This document shows, piece by piece, positions 54,781 through 62,983 of a DNA stretch of 64,000 nt (the first letter of the stretch is position 1; the number at the start of each line of letters is the position of its first letter). The DNA is taken from the NCBI RefSeq assembly GCF_041022165.1, contig NZ_CP163302.1, forward strand, positions 1,612,001 through 1,676,000, read 5' to 3'. The notes below the pieces were generated by a model that had not been told where the DNA came from, made no database searches, and saw only the letters and a list, made by a program, of their open reading frames with translations. A program made the position numbers and the translations under genes. This DNA comes from Sinomonas sp. P10A9. GTDB lineage: Bacteria; Actinomycetota; Actinomycetes; Actinomycetales; Micrococcaceae.

Positions 54781-56088
54781 ATGGATTTCGCCCAGTACGG
54801 GCAGCTCTGGCGACGGAAGGAAGTACGCCGCCTCCTGCTCGTGGCGATGGTCGCGAGGCTCCCGCACTCGGCCGCCGGCGTCCTCCTGACGCTGCACGTG
54901 GTCCAGACGCTCAACCTCGGGTACGGCGCCGCGGGCGCGGTCGCCGCGGTCCTGACGATCGGGATCGCCCTCGGAGCGCCCTGGCGGGGGCGGCGCGTGG
55001 ACACCGCCGGCCTGCGGCCCGCCCTCATCCCGTCGGTTGTGGCCGAGGCCGTCGTGTGGGGCGTGGCTCCACATCTGGACTACCCCTGGCTGCTTGTTGC
55101 CGCCCTCGTCGGAGGCCTCTTTGCGCTGCCGATCTTCTCCGTGGTCCGGCAGTCCCTCGGCGTCATGACCCACGCCGCGCAGCGCCGCACCGCGTTCGCG
55201 CTGGACTCGATCTGCACCGAGGTCACGTTCATGGTCGGGCCCGCGCTGGCAGCCGTCGTCGCCGTCAACGTCTCCACGGTGTGGGGGATCACTGCGGTGG
55301 GCGTGTCGGCGGCCCTCGCGGGCCTTGCGCTCATGTGGTTCAACCCACCGACGCGTTCGGGCCAGCCGGGCGCGGTGACGGGCATCGGCGAGGTCCTCGA
55401 CGGCGCGGACCTGCCCTCGGGCAGCGCTTCGGCGGAGTCGCCCGCACCGACCGAGATCGCGTCGGGCCAAGCTGACGGCTCGTCCGGCCTGCGCCTCCTG
55501 CTGGGCAGGACCCGCGGGGGAGTCGCCTGGGTGAGCGTCGCCGTCGTCGTGGTCATGGCCGTAGCGGCCGGTGCCGGGATGGTCCTGTCGGGGACCGACG
55601 TGGGTATCGTCGCCCTCCTGCGCGGGCAGGGAGAGGGCGTGCAGCTCGGCGTCGTGTTCTTCTTCTGGTGCGCCGCCTCGCTCGTGGGCGGGGTGCTGTA
55701 CGGGGCCGTGCACCGGCCGGTGTCACCGCTCGTGCTGCTCACGGCCATGAGCGTGCTGACCATCCCGATGGGCTTCGCCTACGACACGATGAGCCTGAGC
55801 CTGCTCTCGATCCTCCCGGGGCTGCTCTGCGCGCCGACCCTGTCCGCGGCGTCGGAGCGGGTGGCCGAGCTCGTCTCCGAGGATCGGCGGGGTGAGGCCA
55901 TGGGCTGGTACGGCTCCGCGTTGACAGCGGGGACGGCTCTTGGCTCGCCGCTCACCGGCACGCTGATCGACTCGATCGGCCCCTGGGCTGGGTTCGTGGG
56001 CATCGGTGCTGCCGGAACCCTGCTGTGCGCCGCGGGGATCGTGGCGCAGGGCGTGCGACGGCGCCGCTCGCCTCAGGCTGCAGCGTGA
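54781..56088 (+). CDS. MFS transporter
   Basis: A 435-residue membrane protein with about twelve hydrophobic helices and a central hydrophilic loop (about 200-240), which is the major facilitator plan. APWRGRRVDTAGLRP after helix 2 is the usual loop motif. A conserved neighbour after sseB in actinobacteria is a transporter of this kind. The substrate is unknown. AGGAAG precedes the ATG at 54781. It is convergent with DUF1844. Confidence 0.85.
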   Translation: MDFAQYGQLWRRKEVRRLLLVAMVARLPHSAAGVLLTLHVVQTLNLGYGAAGAVAAVLTIGIALGAPWRGRRVDTAGLRPALIPSVVAEAVVWGVAPHLDYPWLLVAALVGGLFALPIFSVVRQSLGVMTHAAQRRTAFALDSICTEVTFMVGPALAAVVAVNVSTVWGITAVGVSAALAGLALMWFNPPTRSGQPGAVTGIGEVLDGADLPSGSASAESPAPTEIASGQADGSSGLRLLLGRTRGGVAWVSVAVVVVMAVAAGAGMVLSGTDVGIVALLRGQGEGVQLGVVFFFWCAASLVGGVLYGAVHRPVSPLVLLTAMSVLTIPMGFAYDTMSLSLLSILPGLLCAPTLSAASERVAELVSEDRRGEAMGWYGSALTAGTALGSPLTGTLIDSIGPWAGFVGIGAAGTLLCAAGIVAQGVRRRRSPQAAA

Positions 56089-56094
56089 GGCGAG

Positions 56095-56163
56095 CTGGCC
56101 CGAGGGGCCAGTTGACCCCGAGGTGCCAGTTGACGCCCAACTGACTCCGAGCTGTCAGTTGAC
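56095..56163. repeat. Short repeat cluster at the MFS/DUF1844 junction
   Basis: GCCAGTTGAC occurs at 56107-56116 and 56125-56134, and GTCAGTTGAC at 56154-56163. Two hairpins are formed: CTGGCC/GGCCAG (56095-56100 with 56106-56111) and CAGTTG/CAACTG (56127-56132 with 56138-56143). The DUF1844 stop codon lies within the last copy. It may act as a terminator for both genes. Confidence 0.65.
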
Positions 56164-56562
56164 GGGGCCTGTGTACTTCTCGCCCGGGCCCTTGCCCGGC
56201 GCATCCTGGATCGTGGACGCCTCACGGAACGCGAGCTGGAGTGACCGGAGGCCATCGCGCAACGGCCCTGCGTGCTGCGAGCCGATCTCGGGGGCTGCCG
56301 CCGTGACGAGTCCGGCGAGGGCCGTGATGAGCTTGCGGGCCTCGTCGAGGTCCTTGAGGTTCTCGGCATCCGCCCCGGCCGCCAACCCACACTTGACCGC
56401 CGCCGCGCTCATGAGGTGAACCGCCGTCGTCGTGATGACTTCAACGGCCGCGACCTCGGCGATGTCGCGCACTTCGGCGCTTACGTCGGTGGCGTCGGCG
56501 GGCTGGTCGTCGGCGAAGCTGTGGCGGTGCTGCTCCGCGGGGGAGGAGGGGCTGGTGGTCAT
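56155..56562 (-). CDS. DUF1844 protein
   Basis: A 135-residue helical protein of DUF1844, a small family usually coded upstream of infC in actinobacteria. VRDIAEVAAVEVITTTAVHLMSAAAVKCGLA and LDEARKLITALAGLVTAAAPEIG are the matching segments. The ATG at 56562 starts MTTSPSSPAEQ; the frame is open further upstream, but that part would run into the infC leader. The function is unknown. It is divergent from infC. Confidence 0.88.
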   Translation of the reverse strand: MTTSPSSPAEQHRHSFADDQPADATDVSAEVRDIAEVAAVEVITTTAVHLMSAAAVKCGLAAGADAENLKDLDEARKLITALAGLVTAAAPEIGSQHAGPLRDGLRSLQLAFREASTIQDAPGKGPGEKYTGPVN

Positions 56563-56677
56563 GCTGATAAGCTTGGCACAGACCGACTGGAAGTCGTTAC
56601 ACAGTTGACGAAGCCCACACGGCAGGCCTCCGAGATCACTCGATGGCACTGTTGCGGGTTTTGCTGCGTTCACCCTG

Positions 56678-56902
56678 TATACTCGACTGATAGTTTGCAA
56701 GCGGAGATCACCTCCCACCTGTCGGCGTCCGAGCCTCACGGCCGGAAAGCTGCCGGGTACTCAGGTTGGCCGGGGCGGCATTGCCGTTCCGAGCAGGCTC
56801 GCCCCGTGAGGGCGTGCTCCCATCCGAGGCCTCCGATTGCACCGGCAATCGGGGGCCTTCCTTGTTGCCGGGGCACGTCCGTCAAAGTACAGGAGCCTGA
56901 AC
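56678..56902 (+). promoter_or_regulatory. infC promoter and structured leader
   Basis: TATACT at 56678-56683 is a strong -10 box. The leader of about 210 bases can form a long-range stem (CCTCACGG 56734-56741 with CCGTGAGG 56804-56811) that encloses other hairpins, followed by a terminator-like hairpin and then AGGAG at 56891-56895. This layout suggests attenuation of the infC-rpmI-rplT operon, perhaps by L20 or IF3; the ligand is inference. Confidence 0.55.
56827..56858 (+). terminator. Terminator-like hairpin (attenuator) in the infC leader
   Basis: A 14-base-pair stem (56827-56840 with 56845-56858, one G-T pair) with an ACCG loop, followed by TCCTTGTTG. It stands 45 bases before the infC start. 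Confidence 0.65.
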
Positions 56903-58078
56903 ATTAGCGATCCACGCATCAATGATCGAATCCGCGTCCCCGAGGTTCGCCTCGTCGGCCCTGCGGGCGAGCAGGTGGGTATCGTGCGCATCGAGGATGC
57001 GCTGCGACTGGCAGCAGAGTCAGATCTCGACCTGGTCGAGGTGGCGCCGCAGGCCAAGCCCCCGGTATGCAAGCTGATGGACTTCGGCAAGTACAAGTAC
57101 GAGGCTGCGGTCAAGGCGCGCGAGGCCCGTAAGAACCAGACGAACACGGTTCTCAAGGAAATCCGCTTCCGCCTCAAGATCGACAAGCACGACTACGAGA
57201 CAAAGACGGGCCATGCCCTGCGCTTCCTCGGCGCCGGCGACAAGGTCAAGGCCATGATCCAGTTCCGCGGCCGTGAGCAGCAGCGTCCCGAGATGGGCAT
57301 CCGCCTGCTCCAGCGCTTCGCTGAGGACGTCGCCGAGGTGGGCACGATCGAGTCCACCCCGCGCATCGACGGCCGCAACATGGTCATGGTCATCGGCCCG
57401 CTCAAGAACAAGGCCGAGGCCAAGGCGGAGGCCCGCCGTGCTGCCCAGCGTGCAGCGGACAAGGCCAAGGCAGAGGCGGCGAAGGCCGCTCCCGTCACTG
57501 AGGGCCAGTCGTCGATGACGCAGTCGATCGGCGATGCGCTCCCGCCCGAATTCCTCGAGGCCGCACGGGCCCGCGAGGCCGCCGTCGAGCGGGAAGCGGC
57601 TGCCGCGGCACAGGCATCTGCAGACGAGGCATCGGCTGTTGAGAGTGACGCAACGGCCCTTGAGGTTGATGCGTCGGCCATCGAGGTCGAGGAGCCCCCG
57701 GCCGAGGTCGAGGAGTCCGCAGCTGAGGCTGAGGCCCCGAAGGCGGAGGCACCCGTGGAAGCCGAGCCTGTGGAGGCCGAGGCACCTGCCGCTGCGGAAG
57801 CCGAGCCTGTGAAGGCCGAGGTGCCCGCCCCCAAGGCGCAGGCACCGAAGGCCCCGGCACCCAAGGCGCAGGCGCCGGCCGCAGCTGCGGCGAGGCCCGC
57901 AACGCCGGCGGCCCCCGCGCCGTCGGCCGCACGGCCTGCGGCTCCGCGTCCGGCGGCACCGGCCGCTGGCGCGCCGAAGCCGGCCGTTCCCAAGCCGGGG
58001 GCTCCGCGCCCGGCAGCACCGAAGCCCTCCGCCCCGAAGCCGACGGCACCCCGGCCGTCCGGCCGGCGGGGCAACTAG
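56903..58078 (+). CDS. infC: Translation initiation factor IF-3 with long tail, ATT start
   Basis: A 391-residue protein. The first 170 residues are IF3: N-domain with [19 protein letters not shown], linker and C-domain with [16 protein letters not shown] and [11 protein letters not shown]. The other 220 residues are an Ala/Pro/Glu/Lys tail not found in E. coli IF3 (about 180 residues). The start is ATT at 56903, with AGGAG at 56891-56895 and 7 bases between. An upstream ATG in frame (56837) would lie in the terminator hairpin. An AUU start is the known way by which IF3 controls its own synthesis. Confidence 0.92.
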   Translation: MSDPRINDRIRVPEVRLVGPAGEQVGIVRIEDALRLAAESDLDLVEVAPQAKPPVCKLMDFGKYKYEAAVKAREARKNQTNTVLKEIRFRLKIDKHDYETKTGHALRFLGAGDKVKAMIQFRGREQQRPEMGIRLLQRFAEDVAEVGTIESTPRIDGRNMVMVIGPLKNKAEAKAEARRAAQRAADKAKAEAAKAAPVTEGQSSMTQSIGDALPPEFLEAARAREAAVEREAAAAAQASADEASAVESDATALEVDASAIEVEEPPAEVEESAAEAEAPKAEAPVEAEPVEAEAPAAAEAEPVKAEVPAPKAQAPKAPAPKAQAPAAAAARPATPAAPAPSAARPAAPRPAAPAAGAPKPAVPKPGAPRPAAPKPSAPKPTAPRPSGRRGN

Positions 58079-58084
58079 CCAGAC

Positions 58085-58163
58085 CCGGTCCGGGCCGCCT
58101 CTGTTCGTCAGAGCGGGGGGACCGGCCCATCGAGTCCTCCGGCCGCCGGTCACGCACCGGCGG
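58085..58163 (+). promoter_or_regulatory. Two stem-loops between infC and rpmI
   Basis: CCGGTCC (58085-58091) pairs with GGACCGG (58119-58125), enclosing a shorter stem. CCGCCGGT (58143-58150) pairs with ACCGGCGG (58156-58163) around a CACGC loop. They lie in the 173-base gap before rpmI and may be partial terminators or protein-binding sites. Confidence 0.45.
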
Positions 58164-58251
58164 GCGGTAGCAACCAGTCGGCCTGCGCGAGCAGGCCGCG
58201 AGAGAAATCCGCGGCCACCGTGCCGCGGGAAGCAAAAGGAGATCGGTTCCC

Positions 58252-58446
58252 ATGCCGAAGATGAAGACGCACAGCGGCGCCAAGAAGCGCTTCAAGCTGA
58301 CCGGTTCCGGCAAGCTCAAGCGCCAGCAGGCCAACCGCCGCCACTACCTCGAGCACAAGCCGTCGACGCTCACTCGCCGCCTTGCGGGCGACAAGATCGT
58401 CACGGGCGGCAACGCCAAGGTCATCAAGCGGATGCTCGGCATCTAG
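58252..58446 (+). CDS. rpmI: 50S ribosomal protein L35
   Basis: A 64-residue basic ribosomal protein of normal length. It starts [20 protein letters not shown], and has [24 protein letters not shown] lies in front of the ATG. It stands in the standard infC-rpmI-rplT order. Confidence 0.97.
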   Translation: MPKMKTHSGAKKRFKLTGSGKLKRQQANRRHYLEHKPSTLTRRLAGDKIVTGGNAKVIKRMLGI

Positions 58447-58543
58447 TTTCTTCCACCCACCGGTCCTGATCCAGGGGCCAACAGCCATCCCGGCCGGACG
58501 CACTGCGTCTGGGTGTCTGGGAGAGATTCAAAGGAGTACGCAC

Positions 58544-58927
58544 GTGGCACGTGTGAAGCGGGCAGTCAACGCCCTCAAGAAGCGCCGTACCGTCCTCGAG
58601 CGGGCGTCCGGCTACCGTGGTCAGCGCTCGCGCCTGTACCGCAAGGCCAAAGAGCAGCTGCTGCACTCGTTCGTGTACAGCTACCAGGACCGTCACAAGC
58701 GCAAGGGCGACTTCCGCCGCCTGTGGATCCAGCGCATCAACGCTGCGTCCCGCGCCAACGGCCTGACCTACAACCGCCTCATCCAGGGCCTCAAGGCCGC
58801 TGAGGTCGAGGTTGACCGCCGTATGCTCGCCGAGCTCGCCGTCTCCGACGCGGCCGCGTTCTCGGCCCTCGTCGAGGTTGCCAAGAAGGCCCTCCCGGCC
58901 GACGTCAACGCCCCGGCCGCCAAGTAG
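58544..58927 (+). CDS. rplT: 50S ribosomal protein L20
   Basis: A 127-residue ribosomal protein that binds 23S rRNA and represses its own operon in other bacteria. It reads [20 protein letters not shown], then [36 protein letters not shown]. The start is GTG with AAAGGAG before it. A terminator follows 49 bases after the stop. Confidence 0.97.
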   Translation: MARVKRAVNALKKRRTVLERASGYRGQRSRLYRKAKEQLLHSFVYSYQDRHKRKGDFRRLWIQRINAASRANGLTYNRLIQGLKAAEVEVDRRMLAELAVSDAAAFSALVEVAKKALPADVNAPAAK

Positions 58928-58975
58928 CATCCGCGGGGCCGACCGGTCCCCAGTGGACCCGGCCCGTCGCGTTCC

Positions 58976-59012
58976 ACAGCGCCCGCACAGCCCCCAGCTG
59001 CGCGGGCGCTGT
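58976..59012 (+). terminator. Terminator hairpin after rplT
   Basis: An 11-base-pair stem (58976-58986, ACAGCGCCCGC, with 59002-59012, GCGGGCGCTGT), extended inward by CAGC/GCTG after a one-base mismatch, followed by TGCGTCC. Confidence 0.75.
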
Positions 59013-59055
59013 TGCGTCCCCGGGGCATTCCGCGCCGTCGGCCCGAAGCCCTCGC

Positions 59056-59061
59056 TAGAGT
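59056..59061 (+). promoter_or_regulatory. -10 box for leaderless methyltransferase gene
   Basis: TAGAGT ends 6 bases before the GTG at 59068. Confidence 0.45.
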
Positions 59062-59067
59062 TGGTCC

Positions 59068-59967
59068 GTGATGCCGAGCGAGACCATGACCAACCCCCGA
59101 GCCGACCGTGTCCGCGACGTGGCCAAGCTGGCCACCCGAACGGCTAGGAATCGACGCCGGCAGTTCCTTGCAGAGGGCCCGCAGGCCGTCCGCGAGGCGC
59201 TCCGCCTCGACGCTGCGCGGCGCGCGGACGGCAAGGAGCCGGCCGTCGTCGAGCTCTACGCGAGCGAGGCCTGCCTCTCGCGGTATCCCGAGATCGCACA
59301 TCTCGCGGAGGCGACGGGCCTCCTCCGGCTGGCCGACGATGACGTGCTTGCGGCGATGGCGGACACCGTGAGCCCCCAGGGAATCGTCGCGGTGTGCCCG
59401 ATGCTGGATGTTCCGCTCGATGCCGTCCTCGCCGCCCGCCCGAGGCTCATCGCCGTCATGTGCCGCGTCCAGGATCCCGGGAACGCGGGGACGATCCTCC
59501 GGGCCGCCGACTCGGCGGGCGCCGACGCGGTAGTCCTCACCTCCGGCAGCGTGGACATCTACAACCCCAAGGCGGTCCGCAGTACGGCGGGCTCACTCTT
59601 CCACGTCCCCGTGGTGCTCGCCGCTGAGACTGCGGCCCTCGTCGAGGCGGCACGCGCCGCTGGTCTCGGGGTCCTCGCAGCCGACGGCGCAGGTCCCCTC
59701 GATCTCGACATCCTCCAGGACGAGTCAGCGGCACGGCGGGCGGGTGGCGTCCAAGCATCCGACGCGGTCGCAGCGGGCGGCGGGTACCGGCTCGAAGGGC
59801 CAACGGCCTGGCTCTTCGGCAACGAGGCGCAGGGCCTGAGCGAGGCCGAGAAGGCCCTCGCGGACCACCGGGTCGCGGTGCCGCTGTACGGCCGGGCGGA
59901 GAGCCTCAACGTCGGCACCGCGGCCACAGTCTGCCTGTACGCGAGCGCCCGGAGCCAGCGGCGCTGA
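59068..59967 (+). CDS. SpoU/TrmH family RNA methyltransferase
   Basis: A 299-residue 2'-O-methyltransferase of the SPOUT class. The N-terminal substrate-binding part has RRRQFLAEGPQAVREAL. The catalytic domain has the three SpoU motifs: QDPGNAGTILRAADSAGA, LFGNEAQGLS and LNVGTAATVCLY. The gene stands next to rplT in many actinobacteria. Whether it acts on 23S rRNA or tRNA is not clear. The GTG at 59068 is preferred for its -10 box; the adjacent ATG at 59071 is nearly equivalent. Confidence 0.92.
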   Translation: MMPSETMTNPRADRVRDVAKLATRTARNRRRQFLAEGPQAVREALRLDAARRADGKEPAVVELYASEACLSRYPEIAHLAEATGLLRLADDDVLAAMADTVSPQGIVAVCPMLDVPLDAVLAARPRLIAVMCRVQDPGNAGTILRAADSAGADAVVLTSGSVDIYNPKAVRSTAGSLFHVPVVLAAETAALVEAARAAGLGVLAADGAGPLDLDILQDESAARRAGGVQASDAVAAGGGYRLEGPTAWLFGNEAQGLSEAEKALADHRVAVPLYGRAESLNVGTAATVCLYASARSQRR

Positions 59968-60069
59968 CCCTCACGGACGGCGTACGCCAGGTACCCAGCT
60001 CAGCCGGTAGCTTGGTCTTCGTACGGCACCGCACGCACCCGCGGGGCCGATCACTCGAAAGGAATCTTC

Positions 60070-60990
60070 ATGGCTTCTGGCGGTGGGACCAAGGCCGTTG
60101 TCGCGGCGCTGTCCGCAAATCTGGCCATCGCGGTGATGAAGTTCGTCGCCTTCGCACTGACCGCGTCGTCATCCATGCTGGCCGAGGCGATCCACTCGGT
60201 CGCCGACTCGGGGAACCAGGTGCTCCTGCTCGTGGGAGGGAAGCGCTCACGGAAGAAGGCGAATCCGGAGCACCCGTTCGGCTACGGGCGCGAGCGGTAC
60301 ATCTACGCGTTCATCGTCTCCATCGTGCTCTTCAGCGTGGGCGGACTCTTTGCCCTGTACGAGGCGTGGCAGAAGTTCCAGCACCCGCACGGCATCGAGG
60401 GCGGCTGGTGGTGGGTACCCCTCGCGGTCCTCGTCGGAGCGATCATCGCAGAGGGCCTGTCCTTCCGCACGGCCATCAAGGAAGCCAGCCACACGAGGGG
60501 CACCCAATCCTGGGTCTCGTACATCCGGAATGCGAAGCAGCCCGAGCTGCCGGTGGTCCTCCTCGAGGACTTCGGCGCCCTCGTCGGCCTCGTCTTCGCT
60601 CTGTTCGGCGTCTCTCTGACGGTCGCGACAGGGAACGGACTGTGGGATGCCGCCGGCACCGCGATGATCGGTGTGCTCCTCGTGGCCATCGCCGTCATCC
60701 TCGCGGTTGAGACAAGCTCGCTGCTTCTCGGGGAATCAGCCACGGCGGCGGATGTCGCCAAGATCGAGGCGGCCCTTGCCGGCGACGGGACCCGGGTCAT
60801 TCACCTTCGGACTATGCACCTCGGACCTGAGGACCTCCTCGTCGGAGCGAAGATCAGCGTCACGAGGGGTGCCACGGGTGAGCAGATCGCCCGCTCGATC
60901 GACGACGCCGAGGCCCGCGTCCGCGCGGCCGTCCCCAGTGCGCGCCTCATCTACCTCGAGCCCGACATCCCGCGCGGGGACGCGTCCTAG
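60070..60990 (+). CDS. Cation diffusion facilitator (CDF) transporter
   Basis: A 306-residue metal-efflux protein with about five or six membrane helices. The first metal site is probably in SSMLAEAIHSVADSGNQVLL (HxxxD), and EHPFGYGRERYIYAF is typical for the family. A second site is in LLEDFGALVGL, and the cytoplasmic C-terminal domain follows (VIHLRTMHLGPEDLLVGAKI). Zinc or manganese are likely ions. GAAAGGA precedes the ATG. TAGCTT at 60007-60012 may be its -10 box. Confidence 0.9.
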   Translation: MASGGGTKAVVAALSANLAIAVMKFVAFALTASSSMLAEAIHSVADSGNQVLLLVGGKRSRKKANPEHPFGYGRERYIYAFIVSIVLFSVGGLFALYEAWQKFQHPHGIEGGWWWVPLAVLVGAIIAEGLSFRTAIKEASHTRGTQSWVSYIRNAKQPELPVVLLEDFGALVGLVFALFGVSLTVATGNGLWDAAGTAMIGVLLVAIAVILAVETSSLLLGESATAADVAKIEAALAGDGTRVIHLRTMHLGPEDLLVGAKISVTRGATGEQIARSIDDAEARVRAAVPSARLIYLEPDIPRGDAS

Positions 60991-60994
60991 CTCG

Positions 60995-62287
60995 TCAGGT
61001 GAGCGGCCGGCGGCGTTCGAGGACACCGCTGGCGAAGACGATCCCCAGGCCGAGTACGGCCAGGACCGCGCCCACATATGCCGGGGCGACAAAGCCCCAG
61101 CCCGCCGCGATGACCGCACCGCCCAGGAACGCACCGAGCGCGTTGGCCACGTTGAGGGCGGAGTGGCTCAATGACGTGGCCAGGGTCGCGGCACCCGGAG
61201 CGGTGTCGAGCAGGCGGGCCTGCAGGGCGGGGATCAGGATCGAGCCGGAGCCGCCGACCACGAACACCATGACCAGCGCGAGCGGCCAGATAGGTGCGGC
61301 GAGCCCGTAGAGGACCATCACCACCGCCACGGCGGCCAGCGCCCAGTAGATCGTGCCCATGACCGAGCGGTCGGCGAGCCGGCCTCCGACGATGTTGCCC
61401 GCGACCATGCCGAGCCCGTAGAGCGCGACGACCACCGGCATGAGAGATTCTGGCAGGCCGGCAACGCCGGTCATCGTGTGCGCGATGTAGGTGTAGGTGG
61501 CGAAGAAGCCGCCGAATCCCACGACGCCGACAGCGAGGGCCAGCCAGAGCTGCACCCTCTTGAGGGCCGAGAGCTCGCGCCTGATGCTCGCCTCGGGGTG
61601 GGGCGGCTCATAGGGGACGAACCGTGCCACCATGGCGACGCACACGACGGCGATCACGCCCGTGACGACGAACAGGAGCCGCCATCCGAGCGACTGCCCA
61701 AGCCACGTGGCAGCGGGGACCCCGAGCACGTTGGCGATGGTGAGGCCGGACATGACCGTGGCGATGGCCCACCCGCGCTTCGTCGGCGCCACGAGTGAGG
61801 CGGCGATGACGGCGGCCGTGCCGAAGTATGCGCCGTGGGGGAGGCCCGCTGCGAAGCGTGAGACGAGCATCGCCCCGTAGTCGGCGGCCACGAACGAGGA
61901 TAGGTTCGCGATCCCGTAGAAGGCCATGAGGCCGAGCACGAGTGCCTTGCGGGGCAGTCGTGCGCCGAAGGCCGCGAGGAGGGGAGCGCCAACGACGACC
62001 CCGAGCGCGTACGCGGAGATGAGTTGTCCGGCCTCGGGCGTGCTGATGGCGAGACCGCGCTCGATCTCCTTGAGAAGGCCCATCGTCGCGAACTCGACAG
62101 TGCCGATGGCGAATCCGCCCAGACCGAGGGCGAGCATGGCCCAGAACAGCGGGCGCGGGGCGAGCAGCGTCGAGGGGCGGTGGGTGCGCGGAGCGACCGC
62201 GTCCGCGGGCTGCTCGAGTAGTGACTGCTCGGGTCGTGTCTGGTGGGGTGGGGCCGAGTCGGCCAGGGGACGTTCGGGCGTTGGCAC
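60995..62287 (-). CDS. MFS transporter (DHA1-like)
   Basis: A 430-residue membrane protein with twelve hydrophobic helices after a 45-residue polar tail. GLLKEIERGLAISTPEAGQLISAYALGVVVGAPL and LPRKALVLGLMAFYGIANL are characteristic of the AraJ/DHA1 branch that exports sugars or drugs. The start GTG at 62287 fits GAGGAAC upstream; the frame is open beyond, but without membrane helices. It is only 4 bases from the end of the convergent CDF gene. Confidence 0.85.
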   Translation of the reverse strand: MPTPERPLADSAPPHQTRPEQSLLEQPADAVAPRTHRPSTLLAPRPLFWAMLALGLGGFAIGTVEFATMGLLKEIERGLAISTPEAGQLISAYALGVVVGAPLLAAFGARLPRKALVLGLMAFYGIANLSSFVAADYGAMLVSRFAAGLPHGAYFGTAAVIAASLVAPTKRGWAIATVMSGLTIANVLGVPAATWLGQSLGWRLLFVVTGVIAVVCVAMVARFVPYEPPHPEASIRRELSALKRVQLWLALAVGVVGFGGFFATYTYIAHTMTGVAGLPESLMPVVVALYGLGMVAGNIVGGRLADRSVMGTIYWALAAVAVVMVLYGLAAPIWPLALVMVFVVGGSGSILIPALQARLLDTAPGAATLATSLSHSALNVANALGAFLGGAVIAAGWGFVAPAYVGAVLAVLGLGIVFASGVLERRRPLT

Positions 62288-62388
62288 GGCGTTGTTCCTC
62301 GGGTGGCATGGGCGAAGGTGGAGGAACAGCGTTGGCCCTCGGTCCTTGCCAACACTACGGCGCGCAGGGTCATTCCATGGGCCCTGCC

Positions 62389-62394
62389 TAGACT
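62389..62394 (+). promoter_or_regulatory. -10 box for leaderless Nudix gene
   Basis: TAGACT ends 7 bases before the GTG at 62402. Confidence 0.5.
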
Positions 62395-62401
62395 GTGACT
62401 C

Positions 62402-62863
62402 GTGCAGACGCAGACTGAGGGCAGCGCGGAACCCGCGGACAACGGAGGGCTCCTGCAGGTCGTGGGCGGCGCGATCGTCGACTCGCTCGAGCGGCCCGTG
62501 CGGCTCCTCGTGGCACGGCGGACGGCGCCCGAGGCCTTCGCGGGGATGTGGGAGTTCCCGGGCGGCAAGGTCGAGGCGGGGGAGGCACCCGAGGACGGAC
62601 TCCGCCGGGAGCTGCGCGAAGAACTCGGTGTGGGCGTGGTCCTCGGTGACGAGATTCCCGGTCCGCTCGTCCAGGGCTGGCCGCTCAGCGGGGCGGCCGC
62701 GATGCGGGTATGGGTTGCGGCGGTGCACGATGGGGCGCCGGCTCCACTCGAGGACCACGACGAGCTTCGTTGGGTCGAGCTCGACGGCGACCGGATCATG
62801 GACCTGCCCTGGATACCCGCGGACCTCCCGATCGTCGACGCGCTCCGCAGACACTTGGCTTAG
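62402..62863 (+). CDS. MutT-type Nudix hydrolase
   Basis: A 153-residue Nudix enzyme. The Nudix box is intact: GGKVEAGEAPEDGLRRELRE followed by ELGV. The N-terminal QVVGGAIVDSLERPVRLLVARRT and the W-E-F-P-G-G before the box fit 8-oxo-dGTP diphosphatases (MutT), which remove oxidised nucleotides from the pool. Other Nudix substrates cannot be excluded. The start is GTG. Confidence 0.88.
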   Translation: MQTQTEGSAEPADNGGLLQVVGGAIVDSLERPVRLLVARRTAPEAFAGMWEFPGGKVEAGEAPEDGLRRELREELGVGVVLGDEIPGPLVQGWPLSGAAAMRVWVAAVHDGAPAPLEDHDELRWVELDGDRIMDLPWIPADLPIVDALRRHLA

Positions 62864-62924
62864 ACGCGGGCAGCCGTCTGGAACTGTGCCGCGCCGGGAC
62901 TCACCGGCTCAGAAGGCGGGCTGT

Positions 62925-62983
62925 CCTGGAACAAGGCGCTGCCCTAGAAGAGGGCGCCGTCCTACGAGGGCACTCTCCTAGAA
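62925..62983. repeat. Degenerate 18-bp tandem repeat at the Nudix/radical SAM junction
   Basis: The motif CCTAGAA or a close variant starts at 62925 (CCTGGAA), 62943, 62961 (CCTACGA) and 62977, at spacings of 18, 18 and 16 bases, each with a GGGC-like middle. The radical SAM stop codon lies inside the last unit. No strong hairpin is obvious. Confidence 0.55.

Noticed and set aside
56837..56902. ATG start of infC at 56837
   Set aside because: It lies in the terminator-like hairpin, has no ribosome binding site and gives 22 residues unlike IF3. ATT at 56903 fits better.
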